A stretch of DNA of 64,000 bases from Nematopogon swammerdamellus (lineage: Eukaryota; Arthropoda; Insecta; Lepidoptera; Adelidae). The position numbers were made by a program, and so were the translations under genes. Below are positions 51,701 through 60,606 of the stretch, piece after piece (position 1 is the stretch's first letter; every line of letters begins with the position of its first letter). The notes beneath the pieces are model-generated. The model ran no database searches and had not been told where the DNA came from. It was given only the letters and a program-made list of their open reading frames with translations. The stretch lies in NCBI GenBank assembly GCA_946902875.1, contig OX336344.1, positions 16,203,791 through 16,267,790 of the forward strand. Direction: 5' to 3'.

Positions 51701-52533
51701 CCGCGCGTAATTGTGGCTGGAGCCACCGACATGTGCCCCAATTGTATATATTCCCGCATGAACTCTACATATTTGGAACGCATTCTTGGTTCTGAGTTAA
51801 GCCGCCTTTCTAGTGATAAAAACCGCCTAAGTGCTATGGTTCTAGAATCTCCTAATTTAGGTCGATTTGATAGGAAAGGTAAGCGCACTGAATAGCGCCC
51901 CTCAGCATTGCGCTGATGAGTCGTACGGAATAAATTCTCGCAAACTGCATGTTGTGGATCTTTAACCGCTTTCTCTGGGATCTCCTCGGATTCCCAAAAT
52001 CTTTGAATAACCCCATCCAAAGAATTTTCCTCCGTGTATAGACTGTAAGAAAACCGCGCCGCACTGGGTTCTTTGTATGAGACAGGACCTGCTACCGCAA
52101 ACCCAAAAATCGTATCTAAAGCAATGGGAAATCCTGGACCTACCCTTACTAAGGCCCCCTGCAATATATCCCCAAGTAAATCCATGCCTAAGAGAAGGTC
52201 TATAGATTTAGATTCAAAGAACCGTTCATCCGCAAGTGGTAAATGTTGATAATATGAAAAAAGTCCCTCATCTAGTGTCGAAGTGGGAAGGTGTCCACCT
52301 ACTTTATTTAAAATAATAGCACTAGTAGAAAGAATAGGACCCACCGCATCTCTAGGTCGTATGGTTACCTCAGCCATCTCCCTAGAGTTCTTTACCTCTA
52401 CGCCGCCTACACCCGTTAGAGGAAAATGCGCTCTATACCGCGGAAGCCCCAATTTATTTGCCAATGAATTTGTAATAATTGAAATTTGTGAACCGCTACA
52501 ATTTGTGGCACATGGCCCGTGCCACGTGAGCAT
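48709..52533 (-). CDS. pol: BEL/Pao Pol: protease remnant, reverse transcriptase, RNase H, integrase
   Basis: 1274 codons open throughout. Protease-like start (GSQISIITNSLANKLG, then LLLGMDLLGD near 113-122). RT about residues 260-480, with first Asp in FVTDIRMMF (about 345) and YMDD at 421-424. RNase H-like FCDGSNFGYAAVVY near 600. Integrase: HHCC zinc region around HLTHCHAG...CIPC, then DDE residues in VATDFAGPF, SDCGTNYVG and GIFEAAVK. The C-terminus has GDLVLLKDENIPPLHWNMGRI, usual for this group. The protease active-site triplet is not intact in this frame: N-C-S-G stands where D-S/T/C-G is expected. Confidence 0.93.
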   Translation of the reverse strand: MLTWHGPCATNCSGSQISIITNSLANKLGLPRYRAHFPLTGVGGVEVKNSREMAEVTIRPRDAVGPILSTSAIILNKVGGHLPTSTLDEGLFSYYQHLPLADERFFESKSIDLLLGMDLLGDILQGALVRVGPGFPIALDTIFGFAVAGPVSYKEPSAARFSYSLYTEENSLDGVIQRFWESEEIPEKAVKDPQHAVCENLFRTTHQRNAEGRYSVRLPFLSNRPKLGDSRTIALRRFLSLERRLNSEPRMRSKYVEFMREYIQLGHMSVAPATITRGEHYFIPHHGVFKSSGDTEKIRVVFDASCSTISGVSLNDCLHAGPKLQLDINEIILDFRLHAVVFVTDIRMMFRQVLVDYRDRAFQLIFWRESTDQPLCIFTLNTNTYGLKSSPYIAIRCLRQLADDYEDRFPIAARTLRNSVYMDDILGGASSLEAAAELKSQLISMLSLGGYELRKWASSCPELLSDIPVEHCEKPHQFDAVDSPSFIKVLGIQWDSVLDVFSYNIGLPSESTFTKRAVLSTIARTFDPLGWIAPVVFKAKLIMQSVWLLQVTWDEPLPSHSQADWERFLFDLPQLNQLRLKRCVLPPDAVSYSLHGFCDGSNFGYAAVVYLRTVKQDNSVSIHLLSAKSRVAPIRSKLTIPKMELSGAIILSRLINYVAASYVGKIQLDDIVCWSDSTIVLSWLRTPPHTLQTFEGNRVAEINNSKVRLTWRYVPSNLNCADIGSRGATASELLNSSLWWDPHWLHDSPESWPANYIGRIPDLPGIKTVKLTSHAVVIESCDLPARYSSLPKLQAVTAYCLRFSYNLRNTNKRSGPLTIAELSAALKTLIKTVQQAEFSIDLELLSKGRLCSTRIRRLSPFLDEEGFLRVGGRLSNSNLPMGTKHPLLLPKSHALTRLIIDHFHLTHCHAGPTALQAILQRRYWILSARQAIRFQIFKCIPCFRLKAKPSEPIMADLPADRVTQSGGVFHAVATDFAGPFQIKASTLRNAKVLKAYLCVFVCLATRVVHLEVVSDLSTIAFLAAFTRFASRRGLPRLIRSDCGTNYVGSNRHLTEIERHLRQPAVAASLEKEFTNRGIEWRFNPPSAPHFGGIFEAAVKSAKTHLKRVIGEQTLTFEELTTVFTRVEAVLNSRPMHPLSSDPSEFDVLTGAHFLIGRSLTSVPEYDWTAEPISRLKRFELVQAMSQHFWKRWSSDYLTTLQQRSKWTSKTDSPRVGDLVLLKDENIPPLHWNMGRIAEIKPGRDGVIRVVVVNTPHGVLTRPVVKVCRLPIYDH

Positions 52534-52618
52534 ACCCCGCCGCAGATTTCACCGCAACTAGCGCAGTGGCTAAAACGACTGAAGGATGTTCAGCTTGGTT
52601 GCGGGAATGGTCGGCTAG
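52496..52618 (-). pseudogene. Protease N-terminal segment in the -1 frame
   Basis: Between the gag stop (TAG 52615-52617) and the pol frame, 40 open codons in the -1 frame (52618 down to TAG 52496-52498) contain LATALVAV and GYAHVARAM, the expected start of a BEL/Pao protease. Returning to pol needs a +1 shift before 52496. Confidence 0.6.
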
Positions 52619-54288
52619 TCAGCGACCCCCAGTTGAAGGTCCCTGGCCGGAATGCCCAAAATTGCACGGCACCGGTGGTGAGAATGACCGTGACCGTTGA
52701 CGACCGCTCGCCAGGCATAGGTATTGTGCTGTTGCTCGTACTGTTGGCTTTCGCCCCCCCCTATTCCGCCAGTAGCCGCATAAGTGTGACTACGTCCGTC
52801 CCCACTAGATGCGCCATTGGCCGCATAGCTATTGTAGCCAGGTCCGCCCCCCCTAGGTCCGCTAGTGGGCCCATAGTTATTGTATGCGTGTCCGCCCCCC
52901 CTAGATCCGCCACTGGTCGGTCCCACTTGGGCTCCGCCAAAACCGCCACTGTTTGTACCAGTTGGGCCACGCTGGCCCCCCTGAAAGCCGCCCCTGTTGG
53001 TACGTATTTGGCCGTGTTGGCCCCCCCGAAAACCGCTACTGCCGCCTTGCTCGAAATGTAGCAGAGTGTGATGCTTATTAGTCCCGCATGTTCGGCATAC
53101 ATTCGTGGATTGACACTGGCTTATGGAATGTGATTTGAGACAAGCGAAGCACCACTTGCGCTCAAAAACCACCGCCTTCCGCTGCTGAGGTGTCAGCGCA
53201 AAAAAGTTACGGCACTTGTAAAGAGTGTGGCCTTGCCGCTCACAAAATTGGCAGTAGTACGCCTCCGCTATTGGGCTAGAGGGCCGCGCCTCCGCCTGAT
53301 AGACCACCTTACGGCTTGTCTGGTTACCGTATGGAACCGCCCCTTCTATCCGCACTGATGGTTTTGCCGTAACCGCTTGATTCTCCGCTGCCGACTCCAG
53401 CACTCTGCACTCACCTTCCAGGAACAAAGTCAACTGGTCGAAGGTGGGCAGCACAGTGCTGTGTTCCGCTGGCAGCAGGAGGTACTGCTCGAAACGCATC
53501 CGCGTTGGTTCCGCTAGCTTCCGCACCGCAATGGAAAATAGGAGGAAGGACCACTCCTTGACCGGCAACCCTAAGTTCACCAGGGCCTTTGTGTTCTCAA
53601 GCAGCGTGTTGAGGAACGCCCGCAGTGAATGGCCAGAGTGTGCCACCATCGAATGTCCGACCATGTTGGTAACGAGCTTGTCCGCCAACACCCGCTTGTT
53701 GCTGTATCGGTGACGTAGGATGCTTAGTGCGATGTTGAAGTTGTCATCGATGAGCTTTAGGTGCTGAACCAGTGCACGCGGCTCATCGGATAAGCAGCCC
53801 AACAGGTAGTACAACTTCTGCGCCCCGGACATGCTGCTGTCGTCGGCGATGAGGGAATGGAAGAGATTTGCGAAGGACTCGTAGTCCTCGATCCGACCTG
53901 AGAACCTGGGTAGGTCGATCCGAGGAAGCCGCAGGTTTCCGCCTCGAGACGATGGCTCGGAGTGTGTTCCGCTTCCGCCGCTCGGTGCCACCGGAGGCAC
54001 GAGAGTCCGCAACATCGTTTTGACCTCATAGTAGGTAGAAGAAATATCTGCGTACCTCGCTTTGAGCTGTGTGTCGGGGGTGGCATCCAGGTCGGGATGC
54101 GTCAGCAGTTCCAAGTGGATGTCCGTCACATCTTGGAATGTCGCATCGAGACCTATGCACCGCACTTCGAAGGCCGCCAGCAAATCGCGATTGGCAAGCG
54201 CGTCTCGGCCCGCCGATGCCGCTTGTACGAACCTATCCGCATGCAAATCGCGCTTCGCGAGTAACACCGCAACACGCTTAGGTGCCAT
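52615..54288 (-). CDS. gag: BEL/Pao Gag
   Basis: 557 codons. An N-terminal coiled region is followed by the capsid-like block LPRIDLPRFSGRIEDYESF (about 121-139), SDEPRALVQHL and RHRYSNKRVLADKLV. Then come zinc fingers CQFCERQGHTLYKC (346-359) and CFACLKSHSISQC (380-392) plus a CRTC-x-H-x-H motif, and a long Gly-rich tail with GGxxG repeats. Same reading frame as pol but separated by four in-frame stops. Confidence 0.9.
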   Translation of the reverse strand: MAPKRVAVLLAKRDLHADRFVQAASAGRDALANRDLLAAFEVRCIGLDATFQDVTDIHLELLTHPDLDATPDTQLKARYADISSTYYEVKTMLRTLVPPVAPSGGSGTHSEPSSRGGNLRLPRIDLPRFSGRIEDYESFANLFHSLIADDSSMSGAQKLYYLLGCLSDEPRALVQHLKLIDDNFNIALSILRHRYSNKRVLADKLVTNMVGHSMVAHSGHSLRAFLNTLLENTKALVNLGLPVKEWSFLLFSIAVRKLAEPTRMRFEQYLLLPAEHSTVLPTFDQLTLFLEGECRVLESAAENQAVTAKPSVRIEGAVPYGNQTSRKVVYQAEARPSSPIAEAYYCQFCERQGHTLYKCRNFFALTPQQRKAVVFERKWCFACLKSHSISQCQSTNVCRTCGTNKHHTLLHFEQGGSSGFRGGQHGQIRTNRGGFQGGQRGPTGTNSGGFGGAQVGPTSGGSRGGGHAYNNYGPTSGPRGGGPGYNSYAANGASSGDGRSHTYAATGGIGGGESQQYEQQHNTYAWRAVVNGHGHSHHRCRAILGIPARDLQLGVAD

Positions 54289-54671
54289 GCTAAACTACGA
54301 GTTCGAACCGGCACTCAAATCCGTAAAGGTAATCCGCGAAATAAAATTGTAAGTATAAAATAAATAAACACGAGAATGTAAACAAACGAACTGTCAAGCC
54401 AAGCCGAGAGAATATGTCAGCCGCAAAGCTAAACTTGTCAATGTATTTCGGAAGAAAGAAAAACTATAAACAGCCCACACTTGTTTGTTTATAGAATACC
54501 GCCCGCAATTGTTTTTAGAATTCAAAAAAAATTAAATTTATGTACCGCTTACCGCTACGAAATTTAGATCATGCATGAATGATTTGTATCTTGCCCCCCC
54601 CTGTAAGTGTATTTCCCTGTAATATGAATGATAAAAAAAATACCCCAACACCGCAATTTAACCCCAATATC

Positions 54672-54690
54672 CGAATGCTCGAAGGACCAA
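54672..54690 (-). promoter_or_regulatory. Primer binding site
   Basis: The complement begins TTGGTCCTTCGAGCATTCGG next to the 5' LTR. TGG at the start matches a tRNA CCA end. The tRNA is not identified here. Confidence 0.65.
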
Positions 54691-55008
54691 TGTATCGTAG
54701 TGTGTGTGTGGTTGTGGCCTCCTACCTTGTAAAATCGCCGCGCCGTCCACTCCTTCGATAGCCCAGTCCACACCACGATCTTGGTAAAAGTTTTCCTGAG
54801 GTTTTCGTACGTAATTATGTACACCGCTCCGTTCCGGTTTTGCAGAACTCGTCAACAACCCCTTTCTGTCGCCCGTTGCTTGGCGACCAGAGCGGACAAG
54901 CGTAGGTGGCCAGCTATGTGGCTGTTTGTCTCTGCCGCCGGGCTTGATGGAGGCAAGTGTACCTAGTGAATTTGTGTTGCGCGATGTAAAGCCGAATAAT
55001 ACCGAACA
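54691..55008 (-). repeat. 5' LTR of the BEL/Pao element
   Basis: 318 bp, one mismatch to the other LTR. It should hold the element's promoter; no TATA box was located with certainty. Confidence 0.95.
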
Positions 55009-55182
55009 CTATGTATTTTTACTTAGCGGCCCCCCGACACCTTTTATTAACTAAGCGTATTTTTTTTACTTTTTTAAGGGTCGTTGATGAATCGAAGATT
55101 TTTTTAATTTGTAAATTAATTTTTTTAAGCTTTTTAAGAACTTGACTTATTAGGTTAGGTTAGGTTAAGTTACAAAAGTGCA
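55009..55182. other. Flank with fold-back family fragment
   Basis: TTTTACTTAGCGGCCCCCCGAC resembles one arm of the repeat at 10989-11201, interrupted by the BEL insertion next to it. Confidence 0.45.
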
Positions 55183-55462
55183 CACCTACACCTGCTTCTT
55201 CACCATTCGGAACCGGTGCAAAACTGTAGGTCCCTTCCCTCGCTCCTTGCTGGATGGTATAGGCTCAAATTGTAGCCGACTGGGTTTGTAGTAGGGTGGC
55301 TACTGGATGTAAGGTAAGATGGCCACTTGGCCCCATAGCAGACTCCGCTGTGTTCTCCTCTAATCCAGTAGAGCTAGCAACCAATGAGATATGGAAATTT
55401 GTTTAAATCCTCGGAGGCGATATCGGCTGGTCAGAGCCACATGCTCTGACCTTTGGTAAAAT
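55183..55462 (+). mobile_element. Family A SINE, head missing, diverged
   Basis: CTACACCTGCTTCTTCACC through GATATCGGCTGGTCAGAGCC. Confidence 0.65.
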
Positions 55463-57111
55463 GATACATACCTATACTTCACTTTACTAAACTATTGTCT
55501 AGTAAAATACATACATAGGTGGGTATTTTATGTAAAAAAAATGTTTATTGATCGGTATCTGATAAGCACACACCCCTTAAGCGTACAATCAGCTAATTGT
55601 GTTTGTGTAGGACCTAAATATTTTTTTTTTTCATAAGTCTGGAAATTCAATTTGGGAACGCTGTAAGCGTTCAAGGACGATGGAGGCCACGGCAGAAATG
55701 GAGGAGATTTATTTTATTTTATTTGTAAGTTAGTTAAATACTTTAGTTTTATTTTCATTATTATTCATTACCTTAACAAATATTTTATTTATGCAATATC
55801 TTAATACATGCTAGTACCTGCAATCAATTGGTTGGATTGGGTATAGAATTTGATAGTTATCAGGATAGACCAGAAACTGTTTTAAGCTTTGTTAGAATTC
55901 CGATTTTTTTATTGAAGACGCGACATATGGCACTTTCGCCACCCATTAGTTGTCAAACGACGCCCATGGACATTCGGTCGTATGCGGGGGTTGCGAATAC
56001 CATGCCGGCCTGACAGGTGCCTAATCACGCCCCTCTGGAAGAACCCGAGACTGTACTTGGGGGTAAATATAAGGTGCTTCGTTATTTATGTCAAAAATTT
56101 CGGAAGGGTTACATGCGCACTCAAATAAACACTTTACGTAAGAAAAAAACATATGTTTATAGGAGCATTTTTTCTCCTAATAAAAAAATTTAATCAAATA
56201 AGTAGCTGTAAAAACCAATCATAGTGACCTTGTGACTTACTTACAACAAACAGCTGTTCTGCGTTTGAACATAGTACGGTCTTTGACCCCGTGCAATGCA
56301 AGTTACCTACTGTTACACACAGGTTAATTTTTAGGTAGCAAACATGTTTTGTTAAATTTCTCGAAAAGTAATGCTAAAAACATATAATTTTTTTTGCGTA
56401 ACGTGTTTATTTGAGTGTCTATGTAACCCTCCCGAAATTTTTGACATAAATGAAGAAGCACCTTATATGGGCAGGGAGAACGTTCCAGACTTTACCGTTT
56501 CTGTAGGTAGAGAAAAGATGTACAGAATCCGAATTATCAGATTTTTTTCATGTTTATATTTGTTTAGTGACATCAGTTAACATATTAAATTATCTGGCTG
56601 TGCCATTAATTTGCTTGGACCGTACTTTGGTACAGGTCGTGACCTAATAACCAGACGAATAAGGTAAAATAAAACATTATCAGGTTTATCAGGCTTCAAG
56701 ATCAAAACGGAAAATCCCCGCGACCTTCCGCCGATATCAACATATAAGACCCAACGCGGTAAGGTAACTTGGGTACATATTTAGGCAGTCGGTCGAGTAC
56801 GAATACGGGAGTAAGTATAAGGAGGGCCCTTTCCATGCACCATTAGAGGCTATCACAGTTCTGTGATCATAATGAAAAGCGCATACTCGCCTAGCCAAAT
56901 GCACTGTGCCAAAAAAGTATTCTGCGTTCAGCTGATCCCGTGTAGCAATTTTGGTGGCAGGCTGGTGGCGCGCCCATCAGAGAGTTTGCCCCGGACCGGT
57001 TCTCAAGGATAAAAGAGGTCAAATTCACACACGATTTAACACGGTTGGGGCCGTGAGGGCATTACCTGCGGTCCGAGCTGGGCACCTATAGGACTGTTTT
57101 TCGCCGAGATT
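55463..57111. other. Intergenic, no gene
   Basis: 55535-55600 is a diverged scrap of the Harbinger-like MITE (ATCGGTATCTGATAAGCACA). Segments 56095-56115 and 56420-56460 are complementary (AAATTTCGGAAGGGTTACAT and its near complement), giving a fold-back of about 360 bp. No coding gene. Confidence 0.45.
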
Positions 57112-57191
57112 TTTTTTTTTATGTAATCCGGTATGGGTGGCTGAGTCTGAGGTGTCAAAGCACATGCTCCGACCAGCTAATATCACCTCCG
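57112..57191 (-). mobile_element. Family A SINE, 3' end only
   Basis: T-run, then CCGGTATGGGTGGCTGAGTC and CGACCAGCTAATATCACCTC. Confidence 0.7.
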
Positions 57192-57640
57192 ATAGCTACT
57201 CGGGATTCTATATACCTATTACGAGGGAACATACCGTCCACATACGTGCCGTGAATGCGGCACGTATGTGGAACTCGCTTCCCCTCGAAATTCGTCTATC
57301 GCAGTCGCTGTTTATGTTTAAAAAGCGTATAATGTCTCACTTTCTGGAACGATAAAATACTCGTTATGTATGGATTAGAGTCTAATGTTAGTTTTCTCTG
57401 TATATTTTATTCGTGTGTATTTGTATGTATTTATATATTTTTATCTATTTATTTATATTTATATTGTATAATTTGTTGAAATTATCTACATCATTCTTAT
57501 TTGTTCTCTGCCACTCCACACTCATTCATGATAACCCAAAGGTTGGCTGGAGGAGAACGCCTACGGCGTTAAGTTGTACCTTTTGCAAAATGTTTAAAAG
57601 GCAATAAACATATTTTGATTTGATTTGATTTGACATACCA
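57192..57640 (+). mobile_element. LINE 3' end with RT C-terminus and GATTT tail
   Basis: 57192-57355 encodes HIRAVNAARMWNSLPLEIR and LFMFKKRIMSHF, the C-terminus of a CR1/Jockey-like RT. After the 3' UTR it ends in (GATTT)n at about 57617-57633. Confidence 0.7.
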
Positions 57641-57699
57641 GTAACCACATGCTAAATAATCAGAATCACACACAGAGGGTTCGGTAACCATTTGCTACT

Positions 57700-58057
57700 T
57701 GCACATCACCGTCGTCGGTGCTTCCCCGCGTCGCACCTGGCACCCCGCGCCGCGCGGGTTGCCAGGTGCGACATTGGTTGTTGATATTGTGCTTTTGAGA
57801 CCAATTTCTCAAAATCGGTCCTTTGTCGCGCCGCCAGGGTGTGGAACTGTCTTCGGACGGGTGTGGTGCTTACCGAATCCCTTAACCTGTGGGTCTTCAA
57901 ACATCGTCGTGTCATCATTAGGCTAGACAACCCAGCAACAGTCCGCAAACCTGCTAGCTTGACATCTCACGGAATGTGATTTCGCGAGGAGAGGTGAATT
58001 TGGCTCTATCGACTGCAGCTTTGGTCCCTCGGCACAGCGACCCATGCTTGTTTTCAT
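57700..58057 (+). mobile_element. Jockey/CR1-like LINE 3' end
   Basis: From about 57802, FSKSVLCRAARVWNCL...LNLWVFKHRR is a decayed RT C-terminus, followed by the family tail (TTTCGCGAGGAGAGG, CACAGCGACCCATGC) and A-run. It includes a near-perfect 20-bp hairpin at 57730-57772. Confidence 0.6.
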
Positions 58058-58299
58058 AAAAAAATGTGTTATACTAATTTAGGCGAACTCTGCTATCGAG
58101 ATTTTTAGAGCAATTCTCTTCCTTCCTCCTCACTACCGGTCATGTGACCTCGAAATACATGACTACATTTTCGATAAACTGTCAAAAATTACCACCTATA
58201 TGGGTGTCGAAATCTACCTACGTAATTGACACAAAAAATCGAACAATATCTAAGATAATCGATCAAGTGTATTTTGCGCGAGGCATTTCCCTCTCCGGT

Positions 58300-58589
58300 G
58301 AAGGTATAAAACGCTTGGCGCCCGAGGAAAGCAGCTTAGTTCACTGCAGTTCCGATCGGAGCGCTGCAGTCACGGTTCGCCGCTTGCGCACACGCACGAC
58401 TCGGGCGCGCGAAAACCAACCAATCGCCTTTTTTGCACGCGGAAAATTCAGTTCTCAGACATTGTTTGAAAATCGAACGGTGCCGAACAATAGCGGTGTG
58501 AAATTGCATAGTGATTGTTCAAAAAGTGGATTTTGTACGTCGTCGACAATAGCGGGGCCCTGTCTGATTTTTGCCTGCAGGACAATTAG
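58300..58589 (+). promoter_or_regulatory. Candidate TATA promoter and first exon
   Basis: TATAAA at 58305-58310, TTAGTTCACTG about 30 bp downstream, a GC-rich transcript-like stretch, and a consensus donor GTGAGT at 58590. No downstream coding exon is seen before 64000. It could be the 5' end of a gene beyond the window or the internal promoter of an unrecognised transposon. Confidence 0.35.
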
Positions 58590-58754
58590 GTGAGTTATTG
58601 TTTCGTGTTCTTAAGCATGATGCAAACACGGCGATAACAATTATAGGTACCTTTTTATTTTTATTTTTTATATATAGCCTAAATTGTACGACGACAATGT
58701 TTTTACTTGAAAATATTTGAAAATAATATTCACCTACCAAACTAGGTACTCAAG

Positions 58755-58979
58755 CTCAAGTGGCAGTGGGCTGGGCACATTAGCCGAAGAGACGATGACC
58801 GTTGGAGTAACCGTGTCCTACACTGGCGGCCGTGGACCGGAAAACGGAGTGTGGGAAGACCACCCGCCAGGTGGGACGACGACATCAAGTACTTCGGCGG
58901 CAAGCAGTGGTTCCGTACCGCTGAAGGCGGAAAATTGGAGAGGCGTATGTCCAGCAGTGGACGCTTACACGCTGACTGA
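58755..58979 (+). mobile_element. RTE-type LINE 3' end
   Basis: LKWQWAGHISRRDDDRWSNR, VLHWRPWTGKRSVGRPPARW and DDDIKYFGGKQWFRTAE are the RTE RT C-terminus; a late frameshift precedes the (CTGA)n tail at 58971-58989. Confidence 0.8.
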
Positions 58980-58989
58980 CTGACTGACT

Positions 58990-59639
58990 AACTAGGTACT
59001 AGGAGAGGCAAAGCGCGATTAAACATGTTTATAGCTTACGTACTGGTGAATTAATAAGTATATTTTAATTTGATTTCAAGAATATGTATACATGTATACA
59101 GATAACTACTAATTTATTCAACCAGTCAAGCGTTTCTGATAATAATTAGGTACCATCTGATAAACAGACTGTACAATTCCCAAGACAATTTTAAATGTGC
59201 TCCTGAAAAAGGCCTACGCCGAATAAATCCAACCAATAAATCAAAGGAACTGCCGCGGAGCTCTGAGCGACGTTTTTATTCAGTAAACTGAATTCGTGAA
59301 GACGTTATTCGAGGGAATCTAGACATTTGAGATAAACCGGCGCATGTGAGATACTTAAGGACACGCTGCGCACATCGACTCTCGTACTGAGGTCATCGAA
59401 AGATTACTTCAAAAATGTTAAAAATTTTACTTTGCATCCACTTTTCTATTCACGCAAGATCCCTGTGTAGGAACAATTTTTATCGAAATATGGTTACGCA
59501 AAATTGCTTTCATTAAATTAACATAAGTAATATTGCAATTATTGGGAAGATATTGCTGAACATACATAAAAAAAAATACATACAGCCGAACATAGAACCT
59601 CCTCCTTTTTTGAAGTCGGTTAATTAACGATTTTTAGAA
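58990..59639. other. Intergenic, no gene
   Basis: AT-rich; no gene recognised. ACCTCCTCCTTTTTTGAAGTC (59597-59617) is a Helitron-like internal motif also found at 11567-11585. Confidence 0.4.
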
Positions 59640-59871
59640 ATATTTTCTGTATGTATGTATGTTCCTCCATAACTCTTGAACCGATCATCCGAATTTGATG
59701 AACTTAGTACAAACACATACGGGACACAGGATAGGCTTTGTTCCGGTTACGCTAAGATGTGGCTCTCATACAAACCGAATTGTTCCGCGCGCCAAAATAA
59801 AGGTACGGTAAAGGACTTTCTTCTTTTTAAATACGAATTTCACGCGAGCGAAGCCGCGGGGAAAAGCTAGT
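59640..59871 (+). mobile_element. Helitron-like element 3' part
   Basis: TTCCTCCATAACTCTTGAAC through GAATTTCACGCGAGCGAAGC and CGCGGGGAAAAGCTAG followed by T. The CTAG end fits Helitrons. Two diverged relatives follow at about 59900-60180 and 60390-60530. Confidence 0.6.
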
Positions 59872-59899
59872 CATCATCAATACTAATAATAAATCTGTA

Positions 59900-60606
59900 A
59901 GGGATGGTCATGGAGTAAGTTGCTTTGTTTTTTGAGATATTTGGTTTGTAGACTCTGTGTATGATACTAAAACTAAATTTACGATTTTTAGAAATAATTT
60001 CTGTATGTATGTATGTTCCACCATAACTCTTGAACCGATCATCTGAATTCGATGTAACTTCGTACAAGTACGTTTACCTACACGGGACACAGGATAGGCT
60101 AAATAAAATTCACTTCCGGTTACGCTAAGATGTGGCTCCCATACAAACCGATATGTTCCGTAGGCGCCGTAGTACTATAGGTATTTACCGAGCGGGCGGC
60201 TGGCAGCTGGCGGCGGAGGAGGCGCGGTGAGCGGGCGGCGAGCGAACTGAATAGCCGCATCTTGAGCCGCAATATGATAGAATGGATCTCTGTTCCTCTT
60301 TCACGCAAAAACTACTGAACAGATTTTGATGACCCTTTACAGTACATCAAACTAACATATAGGCTATAATTTATAAATCGGTGCGAGGCGATTATGTATG
60401 TATGAATTTCCTCCATACAAGTTAAGCCGATCATCTAAATTCGATTAAAATTAGTACACGCACATTTAGCTATACGAGACACGGGATAGGCTAAATAAAA
60501 TTCAGTTCCGGTTACGCTAATAGGTGGAATATTTTACTTAGTATCTTTTTTAGGTATTTAAAGTATTTTATTTATTTTAACTGAAGTTTCTTATTATAAT
60601 ATCGAT
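59900..60606. mobile_element. Diverged Helitron-like relatives
   Basis: Repeats of CCATAACTCTTGAACCGATC, CGGGACACAGGATAGGCTAA and TTCCGGTTACGCTAAGATG (59995-60130, 60410-60520), with a GC-rich insert at 60180-60250. Includes the empty target of the MITE at 34406-34745 near 59945-59965. Confidence 0.5.

Larger units (their letters stand above)
48328..55008 (-). mobile_element. BEL/Pao LTR retrotransposon, near-complete, young
   Basis: 6681 bp bounded by 318-bp LTRs and a perfect 5-bp duplication CTATG (48323-48327, 55009-55013). Order on the minus strand: 5' LTR, primer site, gag, protease region, RT, RNase H, integrase, purine tract, 3' LTR. BEL/Pao placement rests on the aspartic-protease-RT-RH-INT order, the CCHC/CHHC Gag fingers and the Pao-type RT (SVYMDDILGG). 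There is no env. Frame breaks near the protease suggest this copy cannot make its own complete polyprotein. Confidence 0.95.

Noticed and set aside
52519..53061. 180-codon plus-strand open frame
   Set aside because: Complement of the Gly-rich gag tail; low complexity and no independent evidence.
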